The notes beneath the pieces were generated by a model that was not told where the DNA came from, made no database searches, and saw only the letters and a program-made list of their open reading frames with translations. 64,000 nucleotides of DNA from NCBI GenBank assembly GCA_964473525.1, contig CAYYPK010000027.1, forward strand, positions 1 to 64,000, read 5' to 3'. This document shows, piece after piece, positions 45,462 through 53,895 of this stretch (positions are counted from its first letter, which is position 1; every line of letters begins with the position of its first letter). Source of the stretch: GCA-2687025 sp964473525. Lineage in GTDB: Bacteria; Poribacteria; WGA-4E; GCA-2687025. Made by a program: the position numbers and the translations under genes.

Positions 45462-46901
45462 ATGGCCATACTCAATCGCCGAGAGTTCCTCGCGAAGTCC
45501 GCCACCGTCGCCGCGTGCAGCGTGATTCCTGATTGGGCGTCTGGCAGTACGGCCGGCGATAGACCACGGAATGTCCTCTTCATCACCATAGATGACCTCA
45601 GACCTGAGTTGGCGTCCTACCAGACGGACGGCATCCGCACGCCCAACATAGACCGGTTGGCCGCCAAGGGATTGCAGTTCAACGACGCGTATTGCCAGTA
45701 TCCAGTCTGCAACCCTAGCCGCTCGTCGTTCTTGACGGGTCTGCGTCCAGACGAACTTGGGATCCTGTCCAACAGGATCGCCTTGCGGCACGAGTGGCCA
45801 GATCTGGTGACGCTCCCGCAACTGTTCCGCCGCAACGGTCACTTCACTGCCGGCCTGGGCAAGCTGTTCCATCAGGGCACGGACGAAGCGGGCGAGACCA
45901 CCCTCTTTCGTGACGACGCCTCTTTCGACCACTTCTACAAGGCCATGGGCAGGGAGCCGGAGATCGGGCGCAAGGGCGAGGGGCGGAAACTCGGCGATGG
46001 CACGGTAAACTGGGCTCGATGGCGCGCCGCGGAAGGTGGCGACGAAGCGCAGGCGGATGGAATGCTCGCCGCGGAAGCGGTCCGCCTCCTTGAGGAGAAC
46101 CGCGACGGGCCGTTCTTCATTGGCGTGGGATTCCATAAGCCCCACGATCCCTTCGTCGCTCCGAAGGAGTACTTCGATCTCTACCCGCTGGATGAGATGG
46201 AGTTGGCCGAAGACCCGCAGGACCGAACTCCGGTGCTCAAGCATGCGTTGCCGAACGCCTACAACTTCGAGACGTTCACGGACCAGGATCGCCGGGAATT
46301 CAAGCGCGCCTATCACGCCTGCACGACCTTCGTGGATGCGCAGGTAGGGAAACTGCTCGACGCGCTGGATCGCTTGGATCTGTGGGAGGATACCGTGGTC
46401 GTACTGCTGGGAGACCACGGCTATCACCTGGGTGAGCACGGTTGGTGGAACAAGGTCACCGTGTTCGACATCGGAGCGCGCGTACCCCTCGTGATCTGGG
46501 CGCCCAGCGCCCAAGGGATGGGCGGAAAGACGGACGCCGTCGTGGAGCTGTTGGACATCTACCCCACGCTTACCAACCTCTGTGAGGTCAAGCCGGTCCA
46601 CGAGTTGGGGGGCGAGAGTCTCGGGCCGGTGTTGGCGGATCCTGCCGTTGTGTGGCAGAGGCCGGCCTTCACGCAGGTCCGGCGCGGCCCGGTGGGAATG
46701 GGATATAGCGTCCGTTACGGCGATTGGCGCCTGACGCAGTGGGGAGAGGAGGGCGCCGGAGGGCTAGAACTGTACGACGTCACAGAGGACAGAGAGGGTT
46801 ACTACAACCGAGTGGATGACCAGGAACGCTCTGCCATTCGTGACCGGCTCTACACCGTTCTCCGGCAGGGATACCCCAACATCCGCCCCGGCTCACCGTA
46901 G
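45462..46901 (+). CDS. Tat-exported arylsulfatase/iduronate-2-sulfatase-like enzyme
   Basis: 479 residues from the ATG at 45462; the longer open frame upstream lacks a ribosome binding site. The N-terminus NRREFLAKSATVAAC is a twin-arginine-type signal. The sulfatase core shows the metal-binding FITIDDLRPEL (D44, D45), the formylglycine motif C83-N-P85-S86-R87 followed by SSFLTG, and the late metal/substrate motif LLGDHGYHLGEHGWWNK. Overall pattern and length match the iduronate-2-sulfatase-like S1 subfamily. The cysteine must be oxidised to formylglycine by a maturase that is not in this window. It would remove sulfate esters from sulfated glycans in the periplasm or outside. Whether it acts on the cell's own sulfated polymer or on environmental glycans is unknown. 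Confidence 0.9.
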   Translation: MAILNRREFLAKSATVAACSVIPDWASGSTAGDRPRNVLFITIDDLRPELASYQTDGIRTPNIDRLAAKGLQFNDAYCQYPVCNPSRSSFLTGLRPDELGILSNRIALRHEWPDLVTLPQLFRRNGHFTAGLGKLFHQGTDEAGETTLFRDDASFDHFYKAMGREPEIGRKGEGRKLGDGTVNWARWRAAEGGDEAQADGMLAAEAVRLLEENRDGPFFIGVGFHKPHDPFVAPKEYFDLYPLDEMELAEDPQDRTPVLKHALPNAYNFETFTDQDRREFKRAYHACTTFVDAQVGKLLDALDRLDLWEDTVVVLLGDHGYHLGEHGWWNKVTVFDIGARVPLVIWAPSAQGMGGKTDAVVELLDIYPTLTNLCEVKPVHELGGESLGPVLADPAVVWQRPAFTQVRRGPVGMGYSVRYGDWRLTQWGEEGAGGLELYDVTEDREGYYNRVDDQERSAIRDRLYTVLRQGYPNIRPGSP

Positions 46902-46952
46902 TCGCCAAGCGTCCGAGCTGCTCCATGACTGGCGCCGCCCTGGCCAAGTGCG

Positions 46953-46958
46953 TATAAT
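46953..46958 (+). promoter_or_regulatory. -10 element before the GAF-kinase cassette
   Basis: A perfect TATAAT about 47 nt upstream of the kinase start, with no good -35 at the right distance. It is probably the cassette's own promoter, possibly activator-dependent. Confidence 0.45.
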
Positions 46959-47004
46959 CGTCCCGACGGGAACTTCTTTGTTGCTAAGGCATAGGAGGTC
47001 GTGA

Positions 47005-48789
47005 GTGAACGCTCAGATAGGCACGCTATACCACGATCTGGTCCGGCTTTCCGGGCTCCCGGCCGATCAAGCGATTCCGACAGCCTTAAGGCAAGTCGTC
47101 GATGCGTTCGGCCTTCTCGGCGCTAGCTTCTACTCTCATGCCCCCGCCAACTCAAGTGTCGTCCTGCGCGCGCATGTGGGATTCAACGACAGCGACTATG
47201 AGTCCTTCCAGAAGGGGGAGCGGAGCGCCTGCGCAACGGCTGTCGCCGCACAGAAGATGGTCGTGATTGACGATGTCTCGGAGGATCCAGACTTCGTCGA
47301 GAAACAGCTCGCAGCACGCCACCGCCTGCGCGGCTGCCTCATCGTCCCTCTGGTGATTCCTGAGGCCGACGCGGTATCCGACGCACCGCCACAGCATCGG
47401 ACGATGTACGCCCCTGATGGTGTACGAGGACTCATTTGCGCGTACCCCGCGGAGAACGCGGGCCTAGAGGACGTCGGGGCGGCACTCCGCGAGGTCGGGA
47501 CGTTTGTCGCGCACGTATACGCGACCGTCGTGCGGCGCGGAAGGGAGATGCTGCGCCGCAGAATCATAGACAAGGCCCTCGTGTCCGACGACCTGAACAG
47601 CTTCCTATACCGTGCGATCGAGGTCACGAGCAACGAGCTGTCTGTCGAGGCCGGGTCGGTCTTCCTGTGGGACGACAGATGCCAACTCCTGCGCCTCCAT
47701 TCCACCACCGGGCTAGAGACGGAACGCCGGAAGTCAGACACCTGGTACTCGCCCACGGACGACGCCGAACGCCGAACCGTGCATGTGGCCACCGGCCATG
47801 GCCCTACCCTGTCCGACGACATCGTGAGGGACGACACAGAGCGAGGCCTAGCGGGCAAGTACGAGGAGACGGTCGAACTCCCGAGAAAGTCGTTCGCGTG
47901 TGTGCCAATCCTCGACTGGCGGGACGGCACGCCATGGGATACCCGCCCGTTGGGCGCCTTCCGTGTACTCAACAAGCATGCTAGCCGGGCAGGACACAGG
48001 GAGGTGCTCCCATTCACGTGGGAGGATGCGACGCTCTTGGGTGCGGTCGCTGAAGTGATAGGTACGGCGTCAAACCTACTAATAGTGTCCCAGGAAAGCC
48101 TGTTCCGCTTCGACCGCGTGATGCACGGTCTGGCGAATAACGTGGAGGCTACGTACCAAAAGCTGCGCCTCCTGGACGCTCGCCCCAACGCGCTGGACAT
48201 GGACCCGCACCTGGTGCGAGACGCAAGCGCGCACATGCTAGACGTCAAGTGGCAGATATCCCGGATCGAACACTTCGAGGAACAGATCGCGGCTGACGAC
48301 ATGGGGCGGGTGCTGCTCATGGGAGAGGTGCTGGCCAAGGCAGTTAACCTTGCAGAATCTGTGTCGAGGAGTTTCAACGTCGCCGACTTCCAATGCACGC
48401 ATCTGATGAGCAGCGGTTTCGGGAGTCTGCATCCCGTGCGTGGGAACGTCCCCGCCCTCACCACGGTCTTCAGGAATGTGCTGGAGAACGCCATAAAGTA
48501 TAGCGACCCAAGCACAGGAGCGTGCATCGTTGAAATGACGCACTGGTGCTCGGACACCGACGTCATGATCGGCATCAGGGACCAGGGGATCGGTGTGCCT
48601 GACGGCCAGGAAGACCAGATATTCCGAGAGGGGGTCCGGGCCGACAACGCGATCACACGCCGCCCGGCGAGCAGCGGGATTGGACTCGCCCAAAGCCTGG
48701 ACCTCATGAAGCAGATGGGCGGGGATCTGACCCTCGACCCCTCGCAAGACGGCACGATGTTCATCGTACGAATCCCGCGTCACCGCTAG
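47005..48789 (+). CDS. GAF-GAF sensor histidine kinase
   Basis: 594 residues, GTG start with AGGAGGT 5 nt upstream. Two GAF-like sensor domains (about 15-165 and 195-355) contain typical strands such as GLICAY and LGAFRVLNK. The dimerisation/phosphoacceptor helix carries FDRVMHGLANNVEA (likely H374). The ATPase domain has an N-box NVLENAIKYS (N495), G1 DQGIGVP and G2 GIGLAQSLDLMKQMGG. No transmembrane helix is visible, so it is a cytoplasmic kinase sensing a small ligand or redox state. The receiver gene starts 9 nt after its stop, so the two form a natural pair. Confidence 0.88.
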   Translation: MNAQIGTLYHDLVRLSGLPADQAIPTALRQVVDAFGLLGASFYSHAPANSSVVLRAHVGFNDSDYESFQKGERSACATAVAAQKMVVIDDVSEDPDFVEKQLAARHRLRGCLIVPLVIPEADAVSDAPPQHRTMYAPDGVRGLICAYPAENAGLEDVGAALREVGTFVAHVYATVVRRGREMLRRRIIDKALVSDDLNSFLYRAIEVTSNELSVEAGSVFLWDDRCQLLRLHSTTGLETERRKSDTWYSPTDDAERRTVHVATGHGPTLSDDIVRDDTERGLAGKYEETVELPRKSFACVPILDWRDGTPWDTRPLGAFRVLNKHASRAGHREVLPFTWEDATLLGAVAEVIGTASNLLIVSQESLFRFDRVMHGLANNVEATYQKLRLLDARPNALDMDPHLVRDASAHMLDVKWQISRIEHFEEQIAADDMGRVLLMGEVLAKAVNLAESVSRSFNVADFQCTHLMSSGFGSLHPVRGNVPALTTVFRNVLENAIKYSDPSTGACIVEMTHWCSDTDVMIGIRDQGIGVPDGQEDQIFREGVRADNAITRRPASSGIGLAQSLDLMKQMGGDLTLDPSQDGTMFIVRIPRHR

Positions 48790-48798
48790 GAGAGCGAC

Positions 48799-49266
48799 AT
48801 GATCGTCATTGTGGATGAGGACGTCATCCAACTGAGCGCCTGGGCCGTGGAGCTACGGTGCCGTGGGTACGAGGTAGACTTCATCGACACCGCGTCGGCC
48901 GCGTATACACGCCTGTCAGGGGTGGCTGACGACGATATCGACCTCGTCCTCATTGACGTGATGCTCGCGGACCTTACCGACCCCAGCAGCGGCCGGTACT
49001 CGAGAGGAGACACCAGCGACTACTCCTTGACGGGAGTCAGCCTACTCGACGACTTGTGTGACGCGAACGAGAAAGTCTTTCCGACACATGCGGCATTCCT
49101 TAGCATGGCCACAAGCCGGCCTATCCTGGAGGCCGTGCAGAACGCAGCTCGCAAGCACTCCGTGCCGTTCCTCCGGAAGTCACAATTCGCCGACCCGTTT
49201 GAGTTCGGCAACGCCGTTGAGGCGATCATCCAGGAAAGGCAGGGGAATGCCCGCACCGACACCTGA
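48799..49266 (+). CDS. Stand-alone response-regulator receiver protein
   Basis: 155 residues. The receiver fold is complete: acidic residues D6/E7, phosphoacceptor D53 in LVLIDVMLAD, T105 and K127 at the ends of strands 4 and 5. A roughly 25-residue insert after the phosphorylation site (about 58-82, rich in D/S/G) lengthens the loop that normally contacts the kinase. There is no output domain, so it signals by protein-protein contact, probably with the following membrane protein. Its last 20 nt overlap that gene. Confidence 0.85.
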   Translation: MIVIVDEDVIQLSAWAVELRCRGYEVDFIDTASAAYTRLSGVADDDIDLVLIDVMLADLTDPSSGRYSRGDTSDYSLTGVSLLDDLCDANEKVFPTHAAFLSMATSRPILEAVQNAARKHSVPFLRKSQFADPFEFGNAVEAIIQERQGNARTDT

Positions 49267-49870
49267 TCTCGCCACGTATACACTCGGCATCGTCGGTCTG
49301 GTCATGGCCATGATGGCTGGGTTCTTTGCCCTCGCGCGGGCTGTCCTGCGGAAGGACCAAAAGGGGCTCGCGGACGAGGTGCGCCGAATCGCTAGGAACG
49401 AATTCCACGTCCGACATATGGCACATTACGCGGGTGAGTCACTGTACGGCATGTATGCGGTCGTGGACCAGCAGATGGGACTGCTGAGCCGCTTGGCGGC
49501 TGGGGCTGACGTGAGCCCCGAGTACATGGCAACCATGCGGGTTGAGCGAATCCGGCTGCACACCGACCTTGACCGAAGCCTGAATGCCCTGGTCGCTTTC
49601 TCCGACCCACGGGAGGAGTCTGGGCCGGAGCACAGGCTCCGACGCGCCTCTGCGTTCCATCAGCTCGCGGAAGAGTCAGGCGGCGCAGACGAGCTGGAAG
49701 CACTCGTGAAACTGTCCGCGCATACAGACAACAAGGAGAAGGAGTTGCGAGCCGCGATCGATCGACTGCGCCGAAGGCTTCGGGAACAACGTGATGCCGC
49801 TGCCATCGCCGCAGCAACCACCCCGCCGGAAGCTACAGACGACCTGGCGACATCCGACCATCAAGAATGA
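49247..49870 (+). CDS. Membrane-anchored helical protein of the kinase cassette
   Basis: 207 residues from the ATG at 49247 (AGG-rich site just upstream), overlapping the receiver gene by 20 nt. One N-terminal membrane helix (about 10-30, TLGIVGLVMAMMAGFFALARAV) is followed by an almost wholly alpha-helical cytoplasmic part with a terminal coiled coil rich in Arg/Glu (about 160-190). No family recognised. The overlap with the receiver gene makes it the likely effector or localisation partner of the two-component pair. The tRNA-Gly remnant lies 6 nt beyond its stop on the other strand. Confidence 0.7.
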   Translation: MPAPTPDLATYTLGIVGLVMAMMAGFFALARAVLRKDQKGLADEVRRIARNEFHVRHMAHYAGESLYGMYAVVDQQMGLLSRLAAGADVSPEYMATMRVERIRLHTDLDRSLNALVAFSDPREESGPEHRLRRASAFHQLAEESGGADELEALVKLSAHTDNKEKELRAAIDRLRRRLREQRDAAAIAAATTPPEATDDLATSDHQE

Positions 49871-49980
49871 GAATGAAGCGGGTAACGGGGGTCGAACCCG
49901 TGACCCTCAGATTGGGAAGCTGATGCTCTACCACTTGGTTACACCCGCTCCGCATCGTGCCCTGGGCCTCGTGGCGAGGC
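49871..49980. repeat. Direct repeat copy A (degenerate), tRNA-Gly plus 5' flank
   Basis: This 110-bp segment matches 52981-53090 without gaps at 97 of 110 positions. It covers the tRNA-Gly remnant and 32 bp of its upstream flank, including a small GCCTCG hairpin. The promoter of the intact copy is not included. The two copies are in the same orientation and flank the PQQ-propeller gene. Confidence 0.8.
49877..49948 (-). pseudogene. Degenerate tRNA-Gly(CCC) copy
   Basis: Read on the minus strand it equals the intact tRNA-Gly(CCC) at 52984-53058 except at four positions. Three of them turn the D-stem GCTC into ACCA, which can no longer pair with GAGC. One creates a C-T mismatch at the loop end of the anticodon stem. 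The encoded CCA end has become TCA, and there is no promoter on its 5' side because the PQQ gene ends there. The anticodon CCC and T-arm are intact. Most likely a dead duplicate; an unusual processed small RNA cannot be excluded. Confidence 0.75.
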
Positions 49981-50026
49981 CTCCGCACGGAAGACGGGGA
50001 GCACCGGGGGAGCTTTACGGCCGCCG

Positions 50027-52726
50027 CTACCTGATGGCGTAGAAGTACCCGTTTCGGCAGTGAAAAAACGCCTTGTCGCCATAGATCGCGGGCACGCTTT
50101 CCTCCATTGGGCCGCCTACGTAGCACCGCCACTTGAGGGAGCCGTCGCTGGGGTCAAGGCATGTCACGAACACGCCAGCGGAGGAGCCGAAGATCAGCTT
50201 GTCATCGGTGGCGACAGGAGCGGTCAGGCCTCCGCCTCCGCCGCCGTCGCTGTAAGACCACAGCTCTGCGCTGCCGTTCTCCACGTCATCGAAGGCGTGG
50301 ACGGATGCGTAGTAGGGGATGCCCGTCACCTGCCGGACGACGGAGCCGTAGATCCTGTCATGCGCGGCGGCAACCGTGCCGTTTTGCAGGTAGTTGGCGG
50401 GCTGCTTCCAGGACCATACCTCCTCGCTGGTGTGCTTGTTCAGAGCCACAATGAAGGCTCCGCGCTTCTGTGCGTAGATGTGGTCCTTCCACAGCACGGT
50501 CGCCGCTGAATCGGGCAGACCGCCATGCCCATCTGGGTTGGCGGTGAAGGTCTGCCAGACGACGTCGCCGGTCTTCTGGTTGAAGGCGTAATAGTGGCCA
50601 TCGTGCGAACCGGTATAGACATTCGTATCGTCGGTTGCCGGGCTCGGATAGATGCCCTTGCCGGTGCGGTATTCCCACACGATGGACCCGTCGCTGGCAT
50701 CGATACCGAACATAGTCCCTTCTACAGTGCCGACGAAGACGATGCCATCGGCGTAGCCTGGCGCCCCCAGGCTGGTCCAGCCCAGCTTATCGATCGTCCA
50801 CACGGGTTCACCGGTCTTCTGATCAATGGCGTAGAACTCGTCATGGTGCGCGTTCTTGCCTACGAAGATCTTCCCTTCGGCGATGCGCGGCGCGCATGAG
50901 ATGCGCCCGTGCGTCTCGAAACGCCACAGGCGCTCCCCGCTGTCGACGTCGACGGCATCGAGGAAGCCGTCTGGGCCGCCGACGTAGACGACGCCATCGG
51001 CGACTGTTGGGGAGGCCTGGTATTGGCCGGCGAACACGTCCGCGCGGTGGCGCACACCGTCGACCCAGGCGCCGTCGATGATGCTGTGGCGCCACCGCAC
51101 CTCCCCAGTCGCGTAGGAGACGCAGTAGAGAACGAGATCCCTGCCGCTCGCGAGGATGCCGTCGTCCGAGCCGACGAGATCGGCGGTGAAGCCATGTTCT
51201 CCTAGTTGTGCCTGCCAGAGCTCGGTTGGGCCATCTCCCGTGTCCTGGAGCGCGTGCAGCGTGCCGTCCAACGCAGCCACGTATACTACCCCGGCAGAGA
51301 CGACCGGCTTGGCGCGCACCCAATCACTGACCCGGTGTTTCCAGACCAGATCGCCCGTGCCGGCGTCGAGGCAGTAGACGTACGAGCTGGCTGCGCCCAC
51401 GTAAACCCGCCCGTTGGCTTCCACGGCGGCAGAGAAGTATTGGTAAGCCTTGTTCTCGACCTCATCAGCCCGGAACGTCCATAGCTCCAGCCCGCTGAAC
51501 TCCTCGACCGCGTGCAGAACCCGTTCCGTATCGCCAACATAGAGCCGGGCATCGCCCGCGCCTATCGCGCCACGGAGCCTGGCGCCCAGGTCCACTTGCC
51601 AGGATGGTCTGGCCTCTTGGGAGTCGAGAAACCCGAACAGCCAGCCATCGTCCTGCCCCGCGTAAACGCGATTACCGACAACGGTGGGCTCGCCACACAG
51701 GTACCCACCTGCGTTGAATTTGCGCACGCCTACGCCCGTGCGGGCGTCGGCCATAGCGATGAAGCTGCGGTTGTGCTTGAACGCCATGATCCGATCCGCG
51801 GCCCCCGCGCCGCCCCCCCCCGCCCGGGCCCGTGATCTGATCTCGCCGTTCTCCTTGTCTAGCACAACGTGCTGGCTGTGCTGCCACCATCCGGTCGAGA
51901 TGAGCACGGCGTCTTCCGTGACAACTGGGGTATGGATGGCGCCTGGAGTCTCGTATATCTGCTCGCCGCATTGCCGCGCTTTCCAGATGACCCTCCCTGA
52001 CTTTGCGTCCAGGCAGTATGCCATGACATCAGCTCCTGGCGAGGCGACGTAGATTCTGCCATCCTCAGCAACCGGCCTCGCATGCCAGTAGTTGCCCTTG
52101 GCGAGTCGCCAGGCGATCTTGCCCTCGGAGGGCCCGGTGTCCGGGCTGTAGCCCGCCTGGCTACCATCAATGCCGTGGTACACAGGCCAGTCCGTAGCGG
52201 TTGAGGGGGAGGCCACGGAGCCCCGCACTTCGGGGATGCGCTGGTTACTCGCTACTATGGCCTCGAGCGCGGCGAAGCCGCTGTCGACGGCCTCCAGCGC
52301 CGTTGGGTCGTCCCCGCCGTTGTTGATGGTGTCCCACACGGCATCGTGCGTGCCCATGTCGTAGCCCTGGTGCCAAACGAAGCGCCACCACCGATGGAGA
52401 ACCGTCCTTCGGCTGCGGAGGTTCTGCTGGTCGGTGGGGACAGTCCTGACTTGCTCGCGGACGGCGTCGATATCAACCATGCCGGTAGCTCGCTCCGTGA
52501 GGGCGTCGGATCCGCGGGCATCTGATGCATCGGCCGCCGCCCGAGATGTAGCCAGAGCGGGTCCACTGCCGTCGCCAGTCGTGCGAACGCCCTCGACGTC
52601 TCCGGCGCGCGCTGGCTGGAAGGCGAGCAGCGCGCTACGTTCGGCGGCTTCGCCAGGAGAGCAGACGACGCAGCAGGCAACGGCCGTCAGACGGGCTGCG
52701 AGGCATGCCAAGTGTGACAGCTTCAT
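50027..52726 (-). CDS. PQQ-like beta-propeller repeat secreted protein
   Basis: 899 residues. A signal peptide (about 1-28) is followed by a helical N-terminal region and then a propeller of eight or more PQQ/BamB-like blades, each with a pattern such as GxVxWKxxxG, (V/I)YVGxxDGxLxAxDxxTG(E/D)xxW (for example TGDLVWKHRV, SGERLWRFET, TGEPVWTIDK, DGSIVWEYRT, TGDVVWQTFT, DGSLKWRCYV). It has no enzyme-specific PQQ-dehydrogenase residues that I recognise, so it may be a scaffold or binding protein. GAGG precedes the ATG by 6 nt. A run of nine C (51813-51821) encodes a Gly-rich stretch near residue 303. It is the only gene between the two tRNA-Gly copies and probably follows the tRNA transcript on the same strand. 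Confidence 0.83.
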   Translation of the reverse strand: MKLSHLACLAARLTAVACCVVCSPGEAAERSALLAFQPARAGDVEGVRTTGDGSGPALATSRAAADASDARGSDALTERATGMVDIDAVREQVRTVPTDQQNLRSRRTVLHRWWRFVWHQGYDMGTHDAVWDTINNGGDDPTALEAVDSGFAALEAIVASNQRIPEVRGSVASPSTATDWPVYHGIDGSQAGYSPDTGPSEGKIAWRLAKGNYWHARPVAEDGRIYVASPGADVMAYCLDAKSGRVIWKARQCGEQIYETPGAIHTPVVTEDAVLISTGWWQHSQHVVLDKENGEIRSRARAGGGGAGAADRIMAFKHNRSFIAMADARTGVGVRKFNAGGYLCGEPTVVGNRVYAGQDDGWLFGFLDSQEARPSWQVDLGARLRGAIGAGDARLYVGDTERVLHAVEEFSGLELWTFRADEVENKAYQYFSAAVEANGRVYVGAASSYVYCLDAGTGDLVWKHRVSDWVRAKPVVSAGVVYVAALDGTLHALQDTGDGPTELWQAQLGEHGFTADLVGSDDGILASGRDLVLYCVSYATGEVRWRHSIIDGAWVDGVRHRADVFAGQYQASPTVADGVVYVGGPDGFLDAVDVDSGERLWRFETHGRISCAPRIAEGKIFVGKNAHHDEFYAIDQKTGEPVWTIDKLGWTSLGAPGYADGIVFVGTVEGTMFGIDASDGSIVWEYRTGKGIYPSPATDDTNVYTGSHDGHYYAFNQKTGDVVWQTFTANPDGHGGLPDSAATVLWKDHIYAQKRGAFIVALNKHTSEEVWSWKQPANYLQNGTVAAAHDRIYGSVVRQVTGIPYYASVHAFDDVENGSAELWSYSDGGGGGGLTAPVATDDKLIFGSSAGVFVTCLDPSDGSLKWRCYVGGPMEESVPAIYGDKAFFHCRNGYFYAIR

Positions 52727-52980
52727 TTGCGTCCTCTAACCAGCGGCGCGGGACGTGCATCCTGCGGCATCAGCGTCGGGCGCGACACCGTCGAGTTTGC
52801 TGGGCTCGCATCCAAGCAGCGACCCGGGCCCACGGCTGGGCCACCCTAAGAGATAACCCTGTGTGAGCCATGCCCGCGACGTCATTCGTCCTGAGCGTGC
52901 AGCGGGCCACGAATGACTGTCGCCGACGGCACAGACCTGCAAGGAGAGGGAGCGTCGGTCCACGCGGAGTCAATAGAGAA

Positions 52981-53090
52981 GAATGGAGCGGGTAACGGGG
53001 GTCGAACCCGTGACCCTCAGCTTGGGAAGCTGATGCTCTACCACTGAGCTACACCCGCTCGTCATCGTGCGTCCCGCCTCGTGGAGAGGC
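52981..53090. repeat. Direct repeat copy B, intact tRNA-Gly plus 5' flank
   Basis: Partner of 49871-49980. It contains the intact tRNA-Gly and a GCCTC-loop-GAGGC hairpin in its upstream flank. Similarity ends just before the -10 element of the tRNA promoter. Confidence 0.8.
52984..53058 (-). tRNA. tRNA-Gly(CCC)
   Basis: A complete cloverleaf on the minus strand. The acceptor pairs GCGGGTG with TACCCGC (one G-T), the D-stem GCTC/GAGC is intact, and the anticodon stem TCAGC/GCTGA encloses loop TTCCCAA with anticodon CCC. The discriminator is T and CCA is encoded at 52984-52986. It has a near-perfect promoter about 40 nt upstream. Confidence 0.96.
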
Positions 53091-53096
53091 TATCGA

Positions 53097-53125
53097 ACTA
53101 TAAACCACGACCCCGGCCGTGTCAA
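53097..53125 (-). promoter_or_regulatory. Promoter of tRNA-Gly(CCC)
   Basis: A minus-strand -35 TTGACA (53120-53125), 17-nt spacer and -10 TATAGT (53097-53102). Transcription would start near 53090 and run through the tRNA toward the PQQ-propeller gene. It is divergent from the rpsF promoter. Confidence 0.85.
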
Positions 53126-53161
53126 GATGGCAGCCGCCCATTAAGCCGGAACTACTGAACA

Positions 53162-53190
53162 TTGATCGGCCTCCTGCCGTGGGGTATCAT
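53162..53190 (+). promoter_or_regulatory. Promoter of the rpsF-ssb-rplI operon
   Basis: TTGATC (53162-53167), a 17-nt spacer and TATCAT (53185-53190). A start near 53197 leaves about 110 nt of leader before the rpsF start. A TATACA element at 53259-53264 could be a second -10, but its nearest -35-like TTGACG is 21 nt away. Confidence 0.6.
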
Positions 53191-53308
53191 CAGAACGCCC
53201 TGCTCCCGAAGGGCGCCACGCGCTCGCGGCCTTGACGAACCCGCCGCGAATCCCACGTTATACATAGGCGCGTCCCGGGAGCCATTAGACCACAGGGAGG
53301 CACACCTG

Positions 53309-53872
53309 TTGCGGCATTACGTCCCAACGCGAGTATACGAGACAACGGCGGTGATCCAGCCGTCGTTGAACGACGCTGAGATTGACGCTCAGATAGAGGC
53401 GATCAAGACGCTTATCGAGTCCGCCGACAACCGCCTTATCAAGAACGACGTGTGGGGCCGCCGCAAGCTGGCGTACCCCGTAGGACGCTTCAACGAAGGC
53501 ATCTACGTCTTCTTCGTATTCGAAGGTCAGCCGGAGTTCATCCCTGCGCTGACGCGCCACTACCAGATCACTGAACCCATCCTTCGCCACCTCACCGTGC
53601 GCTGCGAAGTCGACCCCGAGACGATCGTCGTCAGTCTGGGCGATTCGCGCGAGCGACCCGACCGCCGCCGGCGGCCTGGCCCTCCCGGCGACCGCCGAGA
53701 TGGCCCGCCCCCGCGCCGCGACGGCCCGCGCCGCGACGATGGCGAGCGGCGGCGTGAACCGGACCGCGAGGAGCAGCCCTCCGACGCCGCGGTAGAGTCC
53801 ACCCCCGATGCTGGCGAGGCACCAGCGGCCGAGGGCGACGCGGCGCCGGCCGCGGATGGCGGAGACGAGTAG
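53309..53872 (+). CDS. rpsF: 30S ribosomal protein S6 with long C-terminal tail
   Basis: 187 residues from the TTG at 53309, which has AGGGAGG 8 nt upstream. The frame is open further upstream, but that part overlaps the promoter and does not resemble S6. The S6 fold occupies about 5-100 (YETTAVIQPSL, the NDVWGRRKLAYPV strand, EGIYVFFVFEG, EPILRHLTVRCE). The remaining ~85 residues are a disordered tail, first Arg/Pro/Asp-rich and then Glu/Ala-rich. S6 is normally about 95-135 residues. S6 binds 16S rRNA with S18 in the small-subunit platform; the S18 gene normally in this operon is absent here. Confidence 0.95.
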   Translation: MRHYVPTRVYETTAVIQPSLNDAEIDAQIEAIKTLIESADNRLIKNDVWGRRKLAYPVGRFNEGIYVFFVFEGQPEFIPALTRHYQITEPILRHLTVRCEVDPETIVVSLGDSRERPDRRRRPGPPGDRRDGPPPRRDGPRRDDGERRREPDREEQPSDAAVESTPDAGEAPAAEGDAAPAADGGDE

Positions 53873-53895
53873 GATAGACTTGGAAGGAGCCGGAC

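Noticed and set aside
49871..53090. Integrated phage or genomic island between the two tRNA-Gly copies
   Set aside because: No integrase, excisionase or phage gene lies between or beside the repeats, and the similarity covers the whole tRNA plus its 5' flank, not only the 3' half used by integrases.
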